Assembly (NCBI GenBank): GCA_028826165.1
Contig: JAPDFW010000068.1
Location: 321,001 to 385,000, forward strand
Reading direction: 5' to 3'
Source: Anaeramoeba ignava
Taxonomy: Eukaryota > Metamonada > Anaeramoebidae
DNA length: 64,000 bases
In this document: in pieces, positions 11,433 through 24,003 of the stretch
Position numbering within the stretch: the stretch's first letter is position 1
Layout of the letters: each line of letters opens with the position of its first letter
Translations under genes and position numbers: made by a program
The notes under the pieces: model-generated
Database searches by the model: none
Seen by the model: the letters and a program-made list of their open reading frames with translations, nothing else
What the model was told of the DNA's origin: nothing

Positions 11433-14400
11433 TTAATTATTATAATTTGAAAATCGAGAAAAATCTTGATAATTTGGATTATTTTCTGGATTATCTAAAT
11501 CTCGATATTTTCTTTGTGAATTTTGATATGAAATTTCTTGTTTATATCTTGGATTTGGTTTTCCTCTAAAATTCCCTCTTCTAACAAATTCTTGATTTTG
11601 TTTTTGTTGATTTAAAATTGAATTTGAATTTGTATTTGTATTTGTATTTTGTTGTTGATTTTGATTTTGATTATTATGATGATGATGGCGATGATGATGA
11701 TGATGAGATGTTGAAGAAGAATCTGTTGTATATTTTCTTTCAAATCCTCTTGATCTTGGAATTTGTTGTTTTTGTGAATTATTCCATTCATTATTAATAT
11801 TAGTATTATTATTATTATTAGTATTAGTATTATTATATTGATTTCTTCTATCAATTTGTTGATTATTCAAAAATATATTATTTTGTGGTATTCTTGCAAA
11901 ATTTTGTGTTTGTAATGTTTGTTGTTTTGGAATTAAAATTTGTTGTTGTGGTTGTTGTAATTGTAATTGTGATTGTAATTGTAATTGTAATTGTGGTTGT
12001 GGTGTTGTTAATATTTGTCTTGGTATAATTGATGGAATTGCTCCATGTATTGGTGGTAATTGTTGTAATGGTATTTGTGATCTTAAAGATGGTATTATTG
12101 GATTTTGAGGTGTGAATATTGTTTGTCTTCCAATTCCTGTTATTTCTGGTATTTCAATATTATTTCCATATCTTCCAATACTTTCATTTCTTGTATTTTC
12201 TTTATCTCTTCTTATATTTTCTCTTGCTCGTTTTTGTGTTTCATATTTTTGTGTTTCTTCTTCATTTCTTCCTTTTGGAATTGTTTCATTTTTTAAGTTT
12301 CTTTTTCTTGTTTGTTTGGGTTGTGTTGATTCTTGATATTTTCTTTTTGAAATATTTTACAAGTTCTTCTAATTCTGTAAAAACTTTATCAAATATTTGG
12401 AATCCATTTGGTGAAATTGAAATATATACTTTTTTCACTGTTGTGTTTGGAAGAAAACAAAATTCAAATTTTCCTCCATATTTCTTTGAATTCACAATAA
12501 AATATGGTATTCTTTTGGGATTGTTTTCTTTTTCTTTTTTCAATTCTTTTTCAATTTCTTCTTCATCTTCAATATTTTTAAATGAATTAAATTCAAGCAT
12601 ATCATCAACATAACTACTTATTGTTTCAACAAATCCTGCTTTGATTTCATCTAAATCATCATATTTCTGGTTTCTAATAATCAAAACTTTTCCAATAACA
12701 AATGGATTTGCTTTATCTTCTTCAATAACATCTTCATGTAATATAATTTCATCATTAAATTTCCAAGAAAGTGTAAGATGATTAATTCCTTTGGAACTTG
12801 GTCTGAAAATTAATGAATCTCTTGGTTTATCTTTAAGAAAACTTTCTGCTTGTTGATATGTTATGTTTTTGAAATATGGATGAACTATTGCTCTTGGTTG
12901 ATATATTCTTTTATCTTCTTGTACTTTTAATTTCTCTTCAATCATTTTTTCTTCTTTGTTTCTATCAAAATATTCTTCAGTTATTCCCATCATCATATTT
13001 TCTTTAGATTCAACTTCTTCTTTTTTACTTGTTAATTCAATCAAAAATCTATCTTCTTTAATACTCATTACTTTACATATTAATACTTCTCCAACTTTGA
13101 TAATTTTATCAAGTTCAATATCTTCTTTTCTTCTTCTTTCTCTTCTGTTATCTTCCTTATCTTTATCTTTATCTTTATCTTCTTCTTTTTTTTCTATTGT
13201 TAAATTTCTTTTATGAATAAATCCAGTTAATCCATTTGTAAGTCTGCAATAAATTCCTTTTTCATTTATAATTTTGAAAACTGTTGCTTCAACTAAACAT
13301 CCTTCTTTTAAAGTTTCTTCAGTTTCTCCTGAAAGTAAATAAAATAATTCTTTGGGTGTTAAATCTCGATATTTGAATCTTGGATCTGCAAATGGGTTAC
13401 TAAGTTCATTTTTGATTAATTTGATTGTTTCCATTTTTTCGACTTCCCATACATTTTCTTCAACAAGTTTTTTAGCAAATGTTTCTAAATCTAATTTATT
13501 GAGTATTTCTGGATGATCCATAATAAATCTAGTTTTTTTACGAATTTCTTTTTCTTCATTTGTAATTGTTTTTTTTCTTCTTTCAATGTTTTCTTCATAA
13601 TTTTCTTCATAATCATAATCATCTCCAAATCTTCTAACAACCATTTCATCTTCATTTTCTTCATTTTCATCTTCATCTTCATAATCATCTATTGTTCCAA
13701 TATCATTTCTATTTGTTTCTCTTTCTTTCATTGCAATATCATAACATTCATCACATATTTTCTTAGCAAGTGTATAATTTTCTGGATGTATTCTTGTTTT
13801 ATCTAATGGTTCTGAACTATTTTTGAATCGAATAAATCCTGAACAATTTCGAAATACATTTTCTGGAAACAATTTCTGTTTCATAAAAACTTTCTCTTGA
13901 ATTGATATATTTTTTGTTTGCAATTTGTCTTATTATATATTGTGATTTTCTTACTCCCAATCCTGGAATAAATGGTAATATATTCGCTATTTGTGGTTGT
14001 TCTTGTATTTTATCAATATCTATTCCTACTTGGCTTACAACATCTACAATTTTCCATATTAGAATTTGTTTTAATTCTTTTTGGAATGAAATGTTTAAGT
14101 GGATGTAATGGTAGATAAACTGCATTGTTTACTGTTTTGTAAACAAGTCCTGATATTTCAAGAATTGGATTTTGTAATCTTCTTGCTAAACTAATTGAAT
14201 GTCGAATTACAACATTTTTTGTTGGGAATTCTTCTTCGGATTTTTTACTATTGCTATAAATTTGTGCAACATCAGATTCAATAAATGTAACTTGAATATC
14301 TTTTTTGATTTTGGTTTTGATAAGTACTAAAATATCATCATATATTTTACGACAAATTAATGAATTTGTTCCAATAACAATAACATGTGGTTTGCATTCT

Positions 14401-14699
14401 TTGATAAATTTAATTAATTTCAAAGATATCTTTTTGTTTTCTTTGTTTATCTATTTCTCGAACATTTATTCCTTGATCTCTTTTCAAGAAATATTTAAGT
14501 TTAATTGAATCTACATAATTTCCTTTTTCGTTTATCAATGATAATCCAAGTGGTAAATTATTTGATAGATAAGAACATCCAATAATTCTGAATCCTTTGT
14601 TTTTCTCAAATGGTTTTCCATAAATATCTTTTTTTTCATCATTTTCATTTTTGATTTCTTCTTGTAATTCGTTATTATTATTATTATCATTATCATTTT

Positions 14700-15483
14700 C
14701 TGTTGAATTCCATCCATCATTATTATTATTATTGTTATTATTATTATTATTATTTTCTGTTGAATTCCATCCATCATCATTATTATTTTGAATTTCAGTT
14801 GAATTCCATCCATCATCATTATTATTTTGAATTTCAGTTGAATTCCATCCTAAATCTTTATTATCATTTTCAGTTGAATTCCATCCTAAATCTTGATTTT
14901 CATTTTCAGTTGAATTCCATCCTAAATCTTTATTTTCGGTTTTATTTTCATTTTCAGTTGAATTCCATCCTAAATCTTTATTTTCGGTTTGATTTTCATT
15001 TTCAGTTGAATTCCATCCTAAATCTTGATTTTCAGTTTTATTATCATTTTCAGTTGAATTCCATCCTAAATCTTTATTTTCAGTTTTATTATCAGTTTCA
15101 GTTGAATTCCATCCTAAATCTTTATTTTCGGTTTTATTATCAGTTTCAGTTGAATTCCATCCTAAATCTTGATTTTCGGTTTTATTATCAGTTTCAGTTG
15201 AATTCCATCCTAAATCTTGATTTTCAGTTTTATTATCAGTTTCTGTTGAATTCCATCCTAAATCTTGATTTTCAGTTTTATTATCATTTTCAGTTGAATT
15301 CCATCCTAAATCTTGATTTTCAGTTTTTTTATCATTTTCAGTTGAATTCCATCCATCATTTTCATTTTCATTTTCATTTTCATTATTATTGATTGAATTC
15401 CATCCATCATTTTTATTATTTTGAGTTTCTGTTGAATTCCATCCATCATTTTCATTTTCATTAATTGAATTCCATCCATCATT
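14700..15483 (-). repeat. GW-repeat array in left SPT6 (18 units)
   Basis: A tandem array of mostly 48-nt units encodes DLGWNSTExDNKTENK-type 16-mers, with shorter DGWNSTEIQNNN variants at both edges. I count 18 GWNS motifs against 20 in the right copy. Each unit carries GAATTC within GGATGGAATTCAAC. Acidic and Asn residues separate the tryptophans. Confidence 0.9.
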
Positions 15484-17965
15484 TTGATTTTGATTTTGAT
15501 TTTGATTTTGATTTTGATTTTTGATTTTGATTTTGATTTTCATTATAACTCATTTTATTTCTTTTTTTATTCATTCTTAATATTTCTTGTTCTTGAAGAT
15601 CTGGATATTCAATAGAATCTTCTGGGAAAAGTTTTGGAATATTATTTTCTTGTTTATTTGAATAATTTGATGGTATAAATGCTCCTGATAAAAGCATTTC
15701 TTCTAATTTAGTTCCACATTTTTCTTTCACAAGTTCAATAGTTTCTGATATTAAAATAAATTTTAATTCTTGCTCAAAATATGGTATTAATTTCTTTAAT
15801 ACATTTCGAATAATTATTCTTCTTTGTTTATTCCATTTCTTTGTTATTTCTGTTTTTTCTTTGCTTAAATATAATTCTTCCATTGGTTTTTGAATTTCTT
15901 CATATTTTCTTTGTTTTTCATTTTCATTTTTATTTTTATTTTTATTTCTATTTCTATCATTATTATTATTATTATTAATATCATCTCTAATATTTTCTTC
16001 ATTTTCTTTATTATTTTCTAAATCAAGTTCTAAATCTTCATCTTCTTCATCATCTTCATCTTCATCTTCATCATTTTCATTTAAATCATTATTTGAAATT
16101 GCTTTAATAGGTAATTCAATTTTAATATTAATAAATCCTTCTTTTTCAGCTTTAACAATCCATAAAAATTGTTCATCATTAAATGCTTTGCTTGGTTTTT
16201 CTTTGATAAGTTTTAAATTTCCATAAATATGAAATGTATCAATTTCTTTTTTTCCTTTTTCTGTTGGTTCTGTTGATATTCTTGCAAATTTCTTAAATAA
16301 TATTCTTAATGATGATCTTATATTTGGATCAGAAATTATTTCTTGTTCAAGAATATATCTTGCTCCTCTTAATGCTTCTCCTCGTGTTGGGAATTCTCTT
16401 GATAGAAAATCTAATGCAATATCTTCAGGCTCTCGAATAGAATCATGTGGTGTATAAACTCTTTCTCCATGAATTAAATTCATTCCAAATTTAAATGATG
16501 ATATTCCAAATACATCTGCAAGTTTACGAAGTCTTTTGATTCCAATTAAATATCTACTTTTATTTATATTTGTTGTTTGTTTCTTTTGTTTATTAATTTC
16601 ATGATTAAGTTGAAAATATTGATAAATATCATCAATTTCTTGTTCACTTTGACTTTCTTCAAGAAGTTCAAAAACATCATGTTCTTCTCTTGTGAAAAAT
16701 CTTCTTCCTCTTTCATTTTCATTTTCATCATTTTCATCATTTTCATCATTTTCTTGTTCTTGTTCTTCTCTTTCAATTACTTCTTCATACATTTTCTTAA
16801 AAAATTCTTTTCTTAAACATAAATGTTCATATTTTTGTTTCCATTTATAAAGTATCCATAAATCATATCTTTTCAATTCATAAAGATATTGTTCTTTTCT
16901 ATACATCGTGATAAATCCTATTTCTAATTTTTCTTTATCCATCAATTTTAATATATTTAATATCTTTTTTTGAAGAGATGCTGATGTTGCTCTTTCAGGA
17001 AATCCATATGTTTGAATCCATGCTGCTTCTTTTAAATAATCTTCTTCTCTAAATTTTCTTATATTTCTCAATTTTTCATTTTCTTCTAATTGTAATCTTT
17101 CTGGAATATCTTTTTTCAAAATAATTTCATCTTTTTCAGTAAGAAATCTTTCTTCAAGTTCTGTTTTTGTGTATCTATTTTTAAGAATATCATAAATATT
17201 CGTTTCTCTTTCTTTTTCTTTTTCTCTTTTAAGTCTTTCCAAAGTATTTCTTTGAATTCTTAAATATTCATCTTCATCATCATTTTCATTTTCATTAATT
17301 TCTTCTCCATCAAAATTATCATTTTGGTTTGATGGAATTTCATTTTCTTCAATTTCTCCAAATAATGATTCTAAATATTGTTTTCTTGTCATTTTACTAT
17401 GTGATTCTTCTTGAAAATTTGAATTTTTTTGATGAATTTTTGATGTTTCATTTTGTGTATTTTGTGATTGGTTTGTTTGACTTCTATTTTTGAAAACATT
17501 TAATATTGTATTTTTTGTTGATTGAGATAATTCTGGATATCTTGAATTATCAAAATCTTCAAAATCTTCAGAATCATCAGAATATTGTGTTGCTTTTATT
17601 TTATCCTTTTCATTTTCATTTTCATTTTCATTTTCATTATAATTATCTACAATAAATGAATTATAACTTTCTATTTTTTTATAAATGAATTTTATAAATT
17701 AATTTTAAATTTTATGAATTTTATAAATGAATTTTACCATCTTTTTTTTGATTTTCTAAATGATATTTATTATCATCTTCATCTTCATCTTCATCAGTTG
17801 ATAAAAAATTTTCATTATCTATTGTATCAATTTCAATATCAGATTCATCATCTGAATTTATTGTTGAATCTTCAATATTTTCTTGTTTTTTTTCAAATCT
17901 TGTATCTAATACATCTTCTTGAATAATATCATCAATTTCTCCATCTGAAAATTCTTCAATTTTAT

Positions 17966-19910
17966 CTAATTTTCAAAAAGAAATATAATTTAAATTTATT
18001 TATATATTTTATATTTAAATTTATTTATATTTATATTTTTATATTTAAATTTATTTATATATTTTATATTTAAATTTATTTATATATTTTATATTTATTT
18101 TATATTTATATATTTTATATTTAAATTTATTTTTTATACATTTAATTTTTTTTTATATTTATATTTTTTATTTTAAATTTATTTTTATATTTATTTTTAT
18201 TTATATTTTTATATTTAAAATTATTTATATATTTTAAATTTATTTATATATTTTATATTAAAATTTATTTATATATTTTATATTTTAGGTTGTTTTTTTA
18301 TTTTTATTTGTTTTTTTTTATTTATTTTTTATTTAAATTTTCATTTTATATATTTTTATATTTTTAATTTAAGGTTTTTTATATTTTTATTTTAAATTTA
18401 TTTTTTATATTTTATTATTTTAAATTTATATTTATTTTTTATTTTATATTTAAATTTTTTTTTTATTTTTATATTTAAATTTTTTTATTTTTATTTAATT
18501 TTATATTTTTTTTATATTTTATGTTTATTTTTTATTTATATTTATATTTTTTATATTTTAAATTTTATTTTTTTATGTTTATTTTATTTTTATATTTTTA
18601 AATTTGTTTATTTTGTTTTTATATTTGTTTTTATTTATATTTAATTTGTTTATATATTTTATATTTAAATTTATTTATATTTTTTATATTTAGGTTTATT
18701 TTTTTTATTTTTTTTTATTTTTATTTTTATTTTTATATTCAAATTTATTTATATATTTTATATTTTTATATTTATTTTTGTTTAAATTTATTTATATTTT
18801 ATATTTTATGTTTTATATTTTTTACATTTATGTTTAAATTTGTATTTTTTTTTTATTTATTTTATTTAAATTTTTTTATATATAAATATTTAATTTTTAT
18901 ATTTTTTATTTAAATTTTTTTATATATTTTTATTTTTATTTTAATTTTATTTATTTTTATATTTTATATTTAAATTTATTTGTTTATTTATTTTTATATT
19001 TATTTATTTATGTATTTTTTATGTATATTTTTTTATGTTTTATGTTTTTGTTTATTTTTTATTTTATATTTTATATTTTAAATTTGTTTATATTTATTTT
19101 AGGTTTTATTTATATGTTTTTATTTATATATATTTTATATTTTTTTGTTCCATTTATATATATTTTAGGTTGTTTATAATCATTTAAAGTTGTTTATATT
19201 TTTATATTTAAAAGGTTATTTTATATATTTTATATTTAGGTTATTTAAATATTTTTTATATATTTAAATTTACATTTTTTATATATTTATTATTTTTTTT
19301 TATTTTATATTTTTATTTTATGTTTTTATATATTTTATATTTATTTATTTTATATTTTTATGTTTATAATTTATTTTATATATTTTATATTTAAGTCTTA
19401 TTTATATATTTTATATTTTAGTTTTATTATATATTTTTATATTTTTTATTTTTATATTTTTATATTTTATATTTTAAAATTTATTTTTTATTTATTTTAT
19501 ATTTATTTAGTTATTTTATATTTAAAATTTAAGTTTTTATGTATTTTTATATTTTATTTATTTATAATTTTATTTTATATGTTTTATATTTAAGTTGTTT
19601 GTTTATATTTTATATTTAAAAATTTTTATATTTATTTTATATTTTTTATATTTTTGTTTATATATTTTATATTTTAAATTTATATATTTATATTTAAAAT
19701 TTTATTTTATATTTTATTTTATATTTATTTTATTTTTTTATATTTTATTTATTTATATATTTTTATGTTTAAATTTATTTTATATATTTTAAATTTATTT
19801 ATTTTATATTTTTTATTTTAGTTTTATATTTTTTTTTTAATTTATTTTATTTTTTATTTTTATAATTTTATATTTATTTTTGTTTATTTTTTCATTTTTT
19901 TATTTTTTTC
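17966..19910 (-). repeat. AT-only tandem repeat filling SPT6 intron 1 (left)
   Basis: This 1.9-kb stretch of A and T words (TATATATTTTATATTTAAATTTATTTA-like, about 25-bp period, degenerate) lies between SPT6 exon 2 and exon 1. It contains no credible coding sequence. The minus-strand acceptor TTAG is at 17967-17966. Confidence 0.7.
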
Positions 19911-20060
19911 TTTTCATTTTTATTATTTTTTTCATTTTTTCTTTTCATTTTTTCATTTTTCTTTATTTTCATCATTTTCATCATTTTCATCATAATAATC
20001 ATCTTTATTATCATCATCATCATCTTCATCTTCAAAAACTGGAATAAATCTTCTTCTCAT

Positions 20061-20210
20061 TTTAATTTTAATTTAAATTTAAATTGAAATTTTAATTGAA
20101 ATTTGAAAAAATGAAAAAAAAAATGAAAAAAAAATTTTTATTTTTATTTTTTTTTTTAAATAAAATAGAAATAAATAATAAAAGAAATAATAAAAGAAAT
20201 AATAATAAAA
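20061..20210. promoter_or_regulatory. Shared divergent promoter of SPT6 and UBE3C-like (left)
   Basis: The two start codons point away from each other across 150 bp. The segment has T-rich and A-rich halves with CATTTTTT words on the minus strand and AATAAAAG repeats before the plus-strand ATG. The same layout occurs at 48010-48160. Confidence 0.6.
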
Positions 20211-23200
20211 ATGTTTTTTAATGGAGAATTTACTGAAAAAAAAGTTGTTTCAATGCGTGGATTAAGGTAAAAATTGTTTTAAAAAATTTTAATTTTTATT
20301 TTTTAATTATTTTTTTTCTTTTTTTTTAAAATTAAAAAAAATTAAAATTAAAAAAAAAAGTAAAAAATCAAAAGATAAAGAAAAATTAATTGAAAATGTT
20401 AATATTGAAAGAAAAAAAAGAAAAGAAGAAAAAATTGAAAAAGAAAGTGCAATTAAAATTCAATCTTTCTTTAGAAATAGAATTCAAATTTTAAATGAAA
20501 AAAAAATTCAAAGAGAAATTTATGATCAAAATCAAAATGAAAATCAAAATAAAAATGAAATCAAAAAAATCAAAATCAAAATCAAAATCAAAATCAAAAT
20601 CAAAATCAAAATCAAAATCAAAATCAAAATGAAAATCAAAATCAAAATCAAAATCAAAATGAAAATCAAAATCAAAATCAAAATCAAAATGAAAATCAAA
20701 ATCAAAATCAAAATCAAAATGAAAATGAAAATCAAAATCAAAATGAAAATCAAATTCAAATTCAAAATCAAAATCAAAATCAAAAAGAAAATGAAATTAA
20801 TGAAGAAATATTTCATAAAAATATAAGTAGAATATGCTTTTTTTATTCACAATCAGAATCAAAAGATATTTCTCGTTTATTAACTGCTTGTTTTAATATT
20901 TTTCATCACAAATCAACTTTCTTCAAATTTGAAAATTCAATTTATTTACTCAAAAAAATTCTTTATCATTGTTTATCAACAATTTCAAATCTTTCTATTC
21001 AAAATGAAAAAGAAAAGAAAATAATAGATGGTCTTTCTCATTTTGTTTTATGTTTTACTGATGTTTCTTATCTCAATAATAATAATAATGATACTAACGA
21101 TACACTTCTTCAAATATTTAATTATTTGATTTCAAATAATTTTTATAATTTTATGAGAAATTTCTTTATCAAAAATACATTCATCAAAAATCAATTTCCA
21201 AAATCTCAAACTGAAGATGAAAAAATTATTATTCAATTTTTTTCTTTATGTCTCAGACCTTTAAATCTTCAAAGAAATATAACAAAAGAATCAATTTTAC
21301 AATTACAAAATCAAAATCAAAATCAAAATCAAAATCAAAATCAAAATCAAAATCAAAATCAAATTCAAAATCAAAATCAAAATCAAAATCAAAAACAAGT
21401 TCAAAATAATTGGATTGATCCATTCATTTCATTTGGAATCAATATTTTATCAATTCCTTTATTTTCTTATCGATTTCCTGAAAATATTGTTTTATTATTC
21501 AAAAGTTCATTTTTCTTTCAAGAAACACTTAATAGATTAGGAAATTATTTAAATGATTGGTCAAATTTACCAAAATCATTTGATAATCAAAATCAAAATC
21601 AAAATCAAAATCAAAATCAAAATCAAAATCAAATTCAAATTCAAAATCAAAATCAAAATCAAAATCAAAATAATGAAGAAACAATTCCAACAAGTATTTG
21701 GATGCTTGGAAACTTACTTCAATTAAAATTTAAAAATCCAAAAATTAATAATAATCCTCAATTAATTCATGTTTATGCAAAAACAATTTCAAAATTAATT
21801 TCAAAATCTCCTAAAAATTGTTTAGGTGTAGATTTATTATTTTCAAAAAATCAAAATCAAAATCAAAATCAAAATAATAATAATAACAATAATAAAAATA
21901 ATAATAATAACCAAAATGAAAATCAAAATGAAAATCAATTCCCAAAATATATACTTCCAGATTTACTCATAAATCAACTTTCAATCATGTATACAAAAGA
22001 ACATATTATGGAACTTTTCCAAGTTTTACTTAAATCAAATAATTCAAAAAACAATTCAAAAATATTAAATTCATTATGTAAATTAATTGTTAATGTTTTA
22101 ATAAGAGATGAAAATGTTTCTCAAAGTATTGTTTCTAAAATTGCTTATAATTATGATTTAATCAAAATAATTTACAAAGAATTAATTAATCAAGATTTTA
22201 ATCATTTTTGTTTAAAATTTCAAAATCAAAACAAATTTAAAATCAATTTCCAAAATTCAAATCAAAAAGAAAAGAAAAAGAAAAAGAAAAGAATAAAAAT
22301 AAAAATAAGAATATAATTAATATTGGATTAGTTTTCTTATCAAGTTATGAAAGTCTTTTATATATTTTAGATGATGTTGAATTTTTGAAGAACAAAAACC
22401 TTTATCAATTCAACAAGTTTTATCACTTTCAACTTCATTAAAAATGTTTTTATACAATTCATTTTATTCTCCATCTTTCAAAAGAAAATCTCAAAATCAA
22501 ATTTCATTTCAAAACAATCAACAAAAATCAAATTATTGAAAAAAATTTCATTAAAATTACTCAATTCACTTTATCAAAGAAATTCACGAAAATCATTTAC
22601 ATCAAAAATCATTGGCAACTTCAACAAATTAATTCAAATTCATTTATTGGAGAAATTTATTCTGAAGAGAAAAGTGGAAATAATGGGCCAGCTCATAAAA
22701 TATTAAAGAAAATTCCATTTTTCATTCCATTTGATATTCGACTTCAAATTTTCAAACGTAAAATTGCAGAAAATAAATTACAATTTATTGAAAATCCACA
22801 AAATCAAGAACCTGTTTATATTACGATAAGAAGAAATTATCTTGTTGATGATGGATTCAAAGAACTTAATCAAATCAATTTAAAAAAACAAATTCGAGTA
22901 AGATTTATTGATAAATTTGGAGAAGAAGAACCAGGAATTGATGGAGGAGGAATATTTAAAGAATTCTTAATCGAACTTTCCAAAACAATTTTTCAAGCTG
23001 ATTATGGATTATTTCTTAATACAGAACAAAATTTTATTTATCCAAATCCATCAAGCAATTTTGTAAATTCTGAAGATAAAGAATTATTTGAATTTTGTGG
23101 GAAAATAATCGCAAAATGTATTTATGATGGAATTCTTGTTGATATTCCATTTGCAAATTTCTTTCTTACCAAAATGCTTGGGAAATATAATTATATTCAT

Positions 23201-23878
23201 GATCTTTCTTCTCTTGATCCATTTCTTTATAAAAGTTTAATGTATCTCAAAACTTATCAAGGAAATTTTGAAGATCTTGAACTTAGTTTCACATTAACAG
23301 ATAATTTAGTTGGAGGAAATTCAATAACTGAACTTGTTAAAGGAGGAAATAAAATCAAAGTTTCCAAAGAAAATGTTATTCGATATATTTATCTTGTTTC
23401 TCATTATAAATTAAATGAACAAATCAAAACACAAAGTTTATCTTTTCTTCAAGGATTTTCAGAATTAATTCCATCAATTTGGATTAAAATGTTTTCACAA
23501 AATGAACTTCAAATGTTAATTTCAGGAGATGAACATAATATTGATATTCATGATTTAATGATGAATACCAAATTAGTTAATTTCAAACCAAATGATTCAA
23601 CAATTAGATTTTTATGGGAAGTTTTAAATGAATTTGGATTTCAAGAAAGATCATTATTTTTAAAGTTTGTAACAAGTACAGAAAGAGCACCACTTCTTGG
23701 ATTTAAAACTTTTCAACCACAATTTACAATTCAAAAAGCAGGAGATGATAGAAGAAGATTACCAACTTCATCAACTTGTTCAAATTTATTAAAATTACCA
23801 AAATATAAAACAAAAGAAGAATTAAGAGATAAACTTAAACTTGCAATTTCTCAAAGTACTGGTTTTAATTTTGCTTAA
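20211..23878 (+). pseudogene. UBE3C: UBE3C/Hul5-like HECT ubiquitin ligase, left copy with frameshifts
   Basis: Exon 1 is 20211-20266. A 94-nt intron follows (20267-20360), and the coding sequence continues from 20361 to TAA at 23878. Against the intact right copy the left has net one-base changes within 20550-20790 (CAAAAT run), near 22273, near 22386, near 22525 and near 22608, mostly in A or T runs. The N-terminal MFFNGEFTEKKVVSMRGL and IQ-like segment, and the whole HECT domain with its TCSNLLKLP catalytic cysteine motif, are still present. Substitutions (NDS/NDL TIRF, FFLT/FFLS KM) show the arms have diverged. If the indels are real, the protein ends early and lacks the catalytic domain; if they are sequencing errors, the gene may work. 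Confidence 0.8.
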
Positions 23879-24003
23879 AACATTTAAAATTAAAAAGAAA
23901 AAAAGAATTTGAAATTTGAATTTATTTTTTGAAAAGAATTTTTAAAAAGAATTTTTAAAAGAATTTTTAAAAAGAATTTTTAAAAGAATTTTTAAAAGAA
24001 TTT
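23879..24003. repeat. AAGAATTTTTAAA tandem repeat between convergent genes
   Basis: This short spacer separates the UBE3C-like stop from the LMAN1-like stop. It holds about seven copies of a 13-mer AAGAATTTTTAAA-type repeat. No gene is visible. Confidence 0.6.

Larger units (their letters stand above)
11433..20060 (-). pseudogene. SPT6: SPT6 elongation factor, left copy with multiple frameshifts
   Basis: This is the mirror copy of the intact SPT6 at 48161-56852. Exon 1 starts at ATG 20060, exon 2 is 17965-17738, and the main exon runs from 17670 down. Frames break near 15500-15545 (inside the CAAAAT hexamer run before the GW array), 14428 (extra C), 14080 (two bases missing), 13865 (extra C) and 12348 (extra A). 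Exon 1 also loses frame after about 35 codons, and I could not find its splice donor. Domain pieces remain recognisable: acidic N-terminus, helical core, GW repeats, YqgF, HhH, S1, tandem SH2 and a His/Gln/RG-rich tail. Substitutions against the right copy (R/Q in FKYxDLTPKE, S/P in NYxNKQEN) show true divergence. It may be a decayed duplicate or an error-rich allele sequence. Confidence 0.8.

Noticed and set aside
14700-15483. Regularly spaced direct repeats resembling a CRISPR array.
   Set aside because: The units are in frame within SPT6, the spacers are repeats themselves, and the host is eukaryotic. It is a protein-level GW repeat.
17966-19910. Possible centromere- or telomere-like AT repeat.
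   Set aside because: It lies between two exons of SPT6 with proper splice sites in the right copy. It is best read as an expanded intron.
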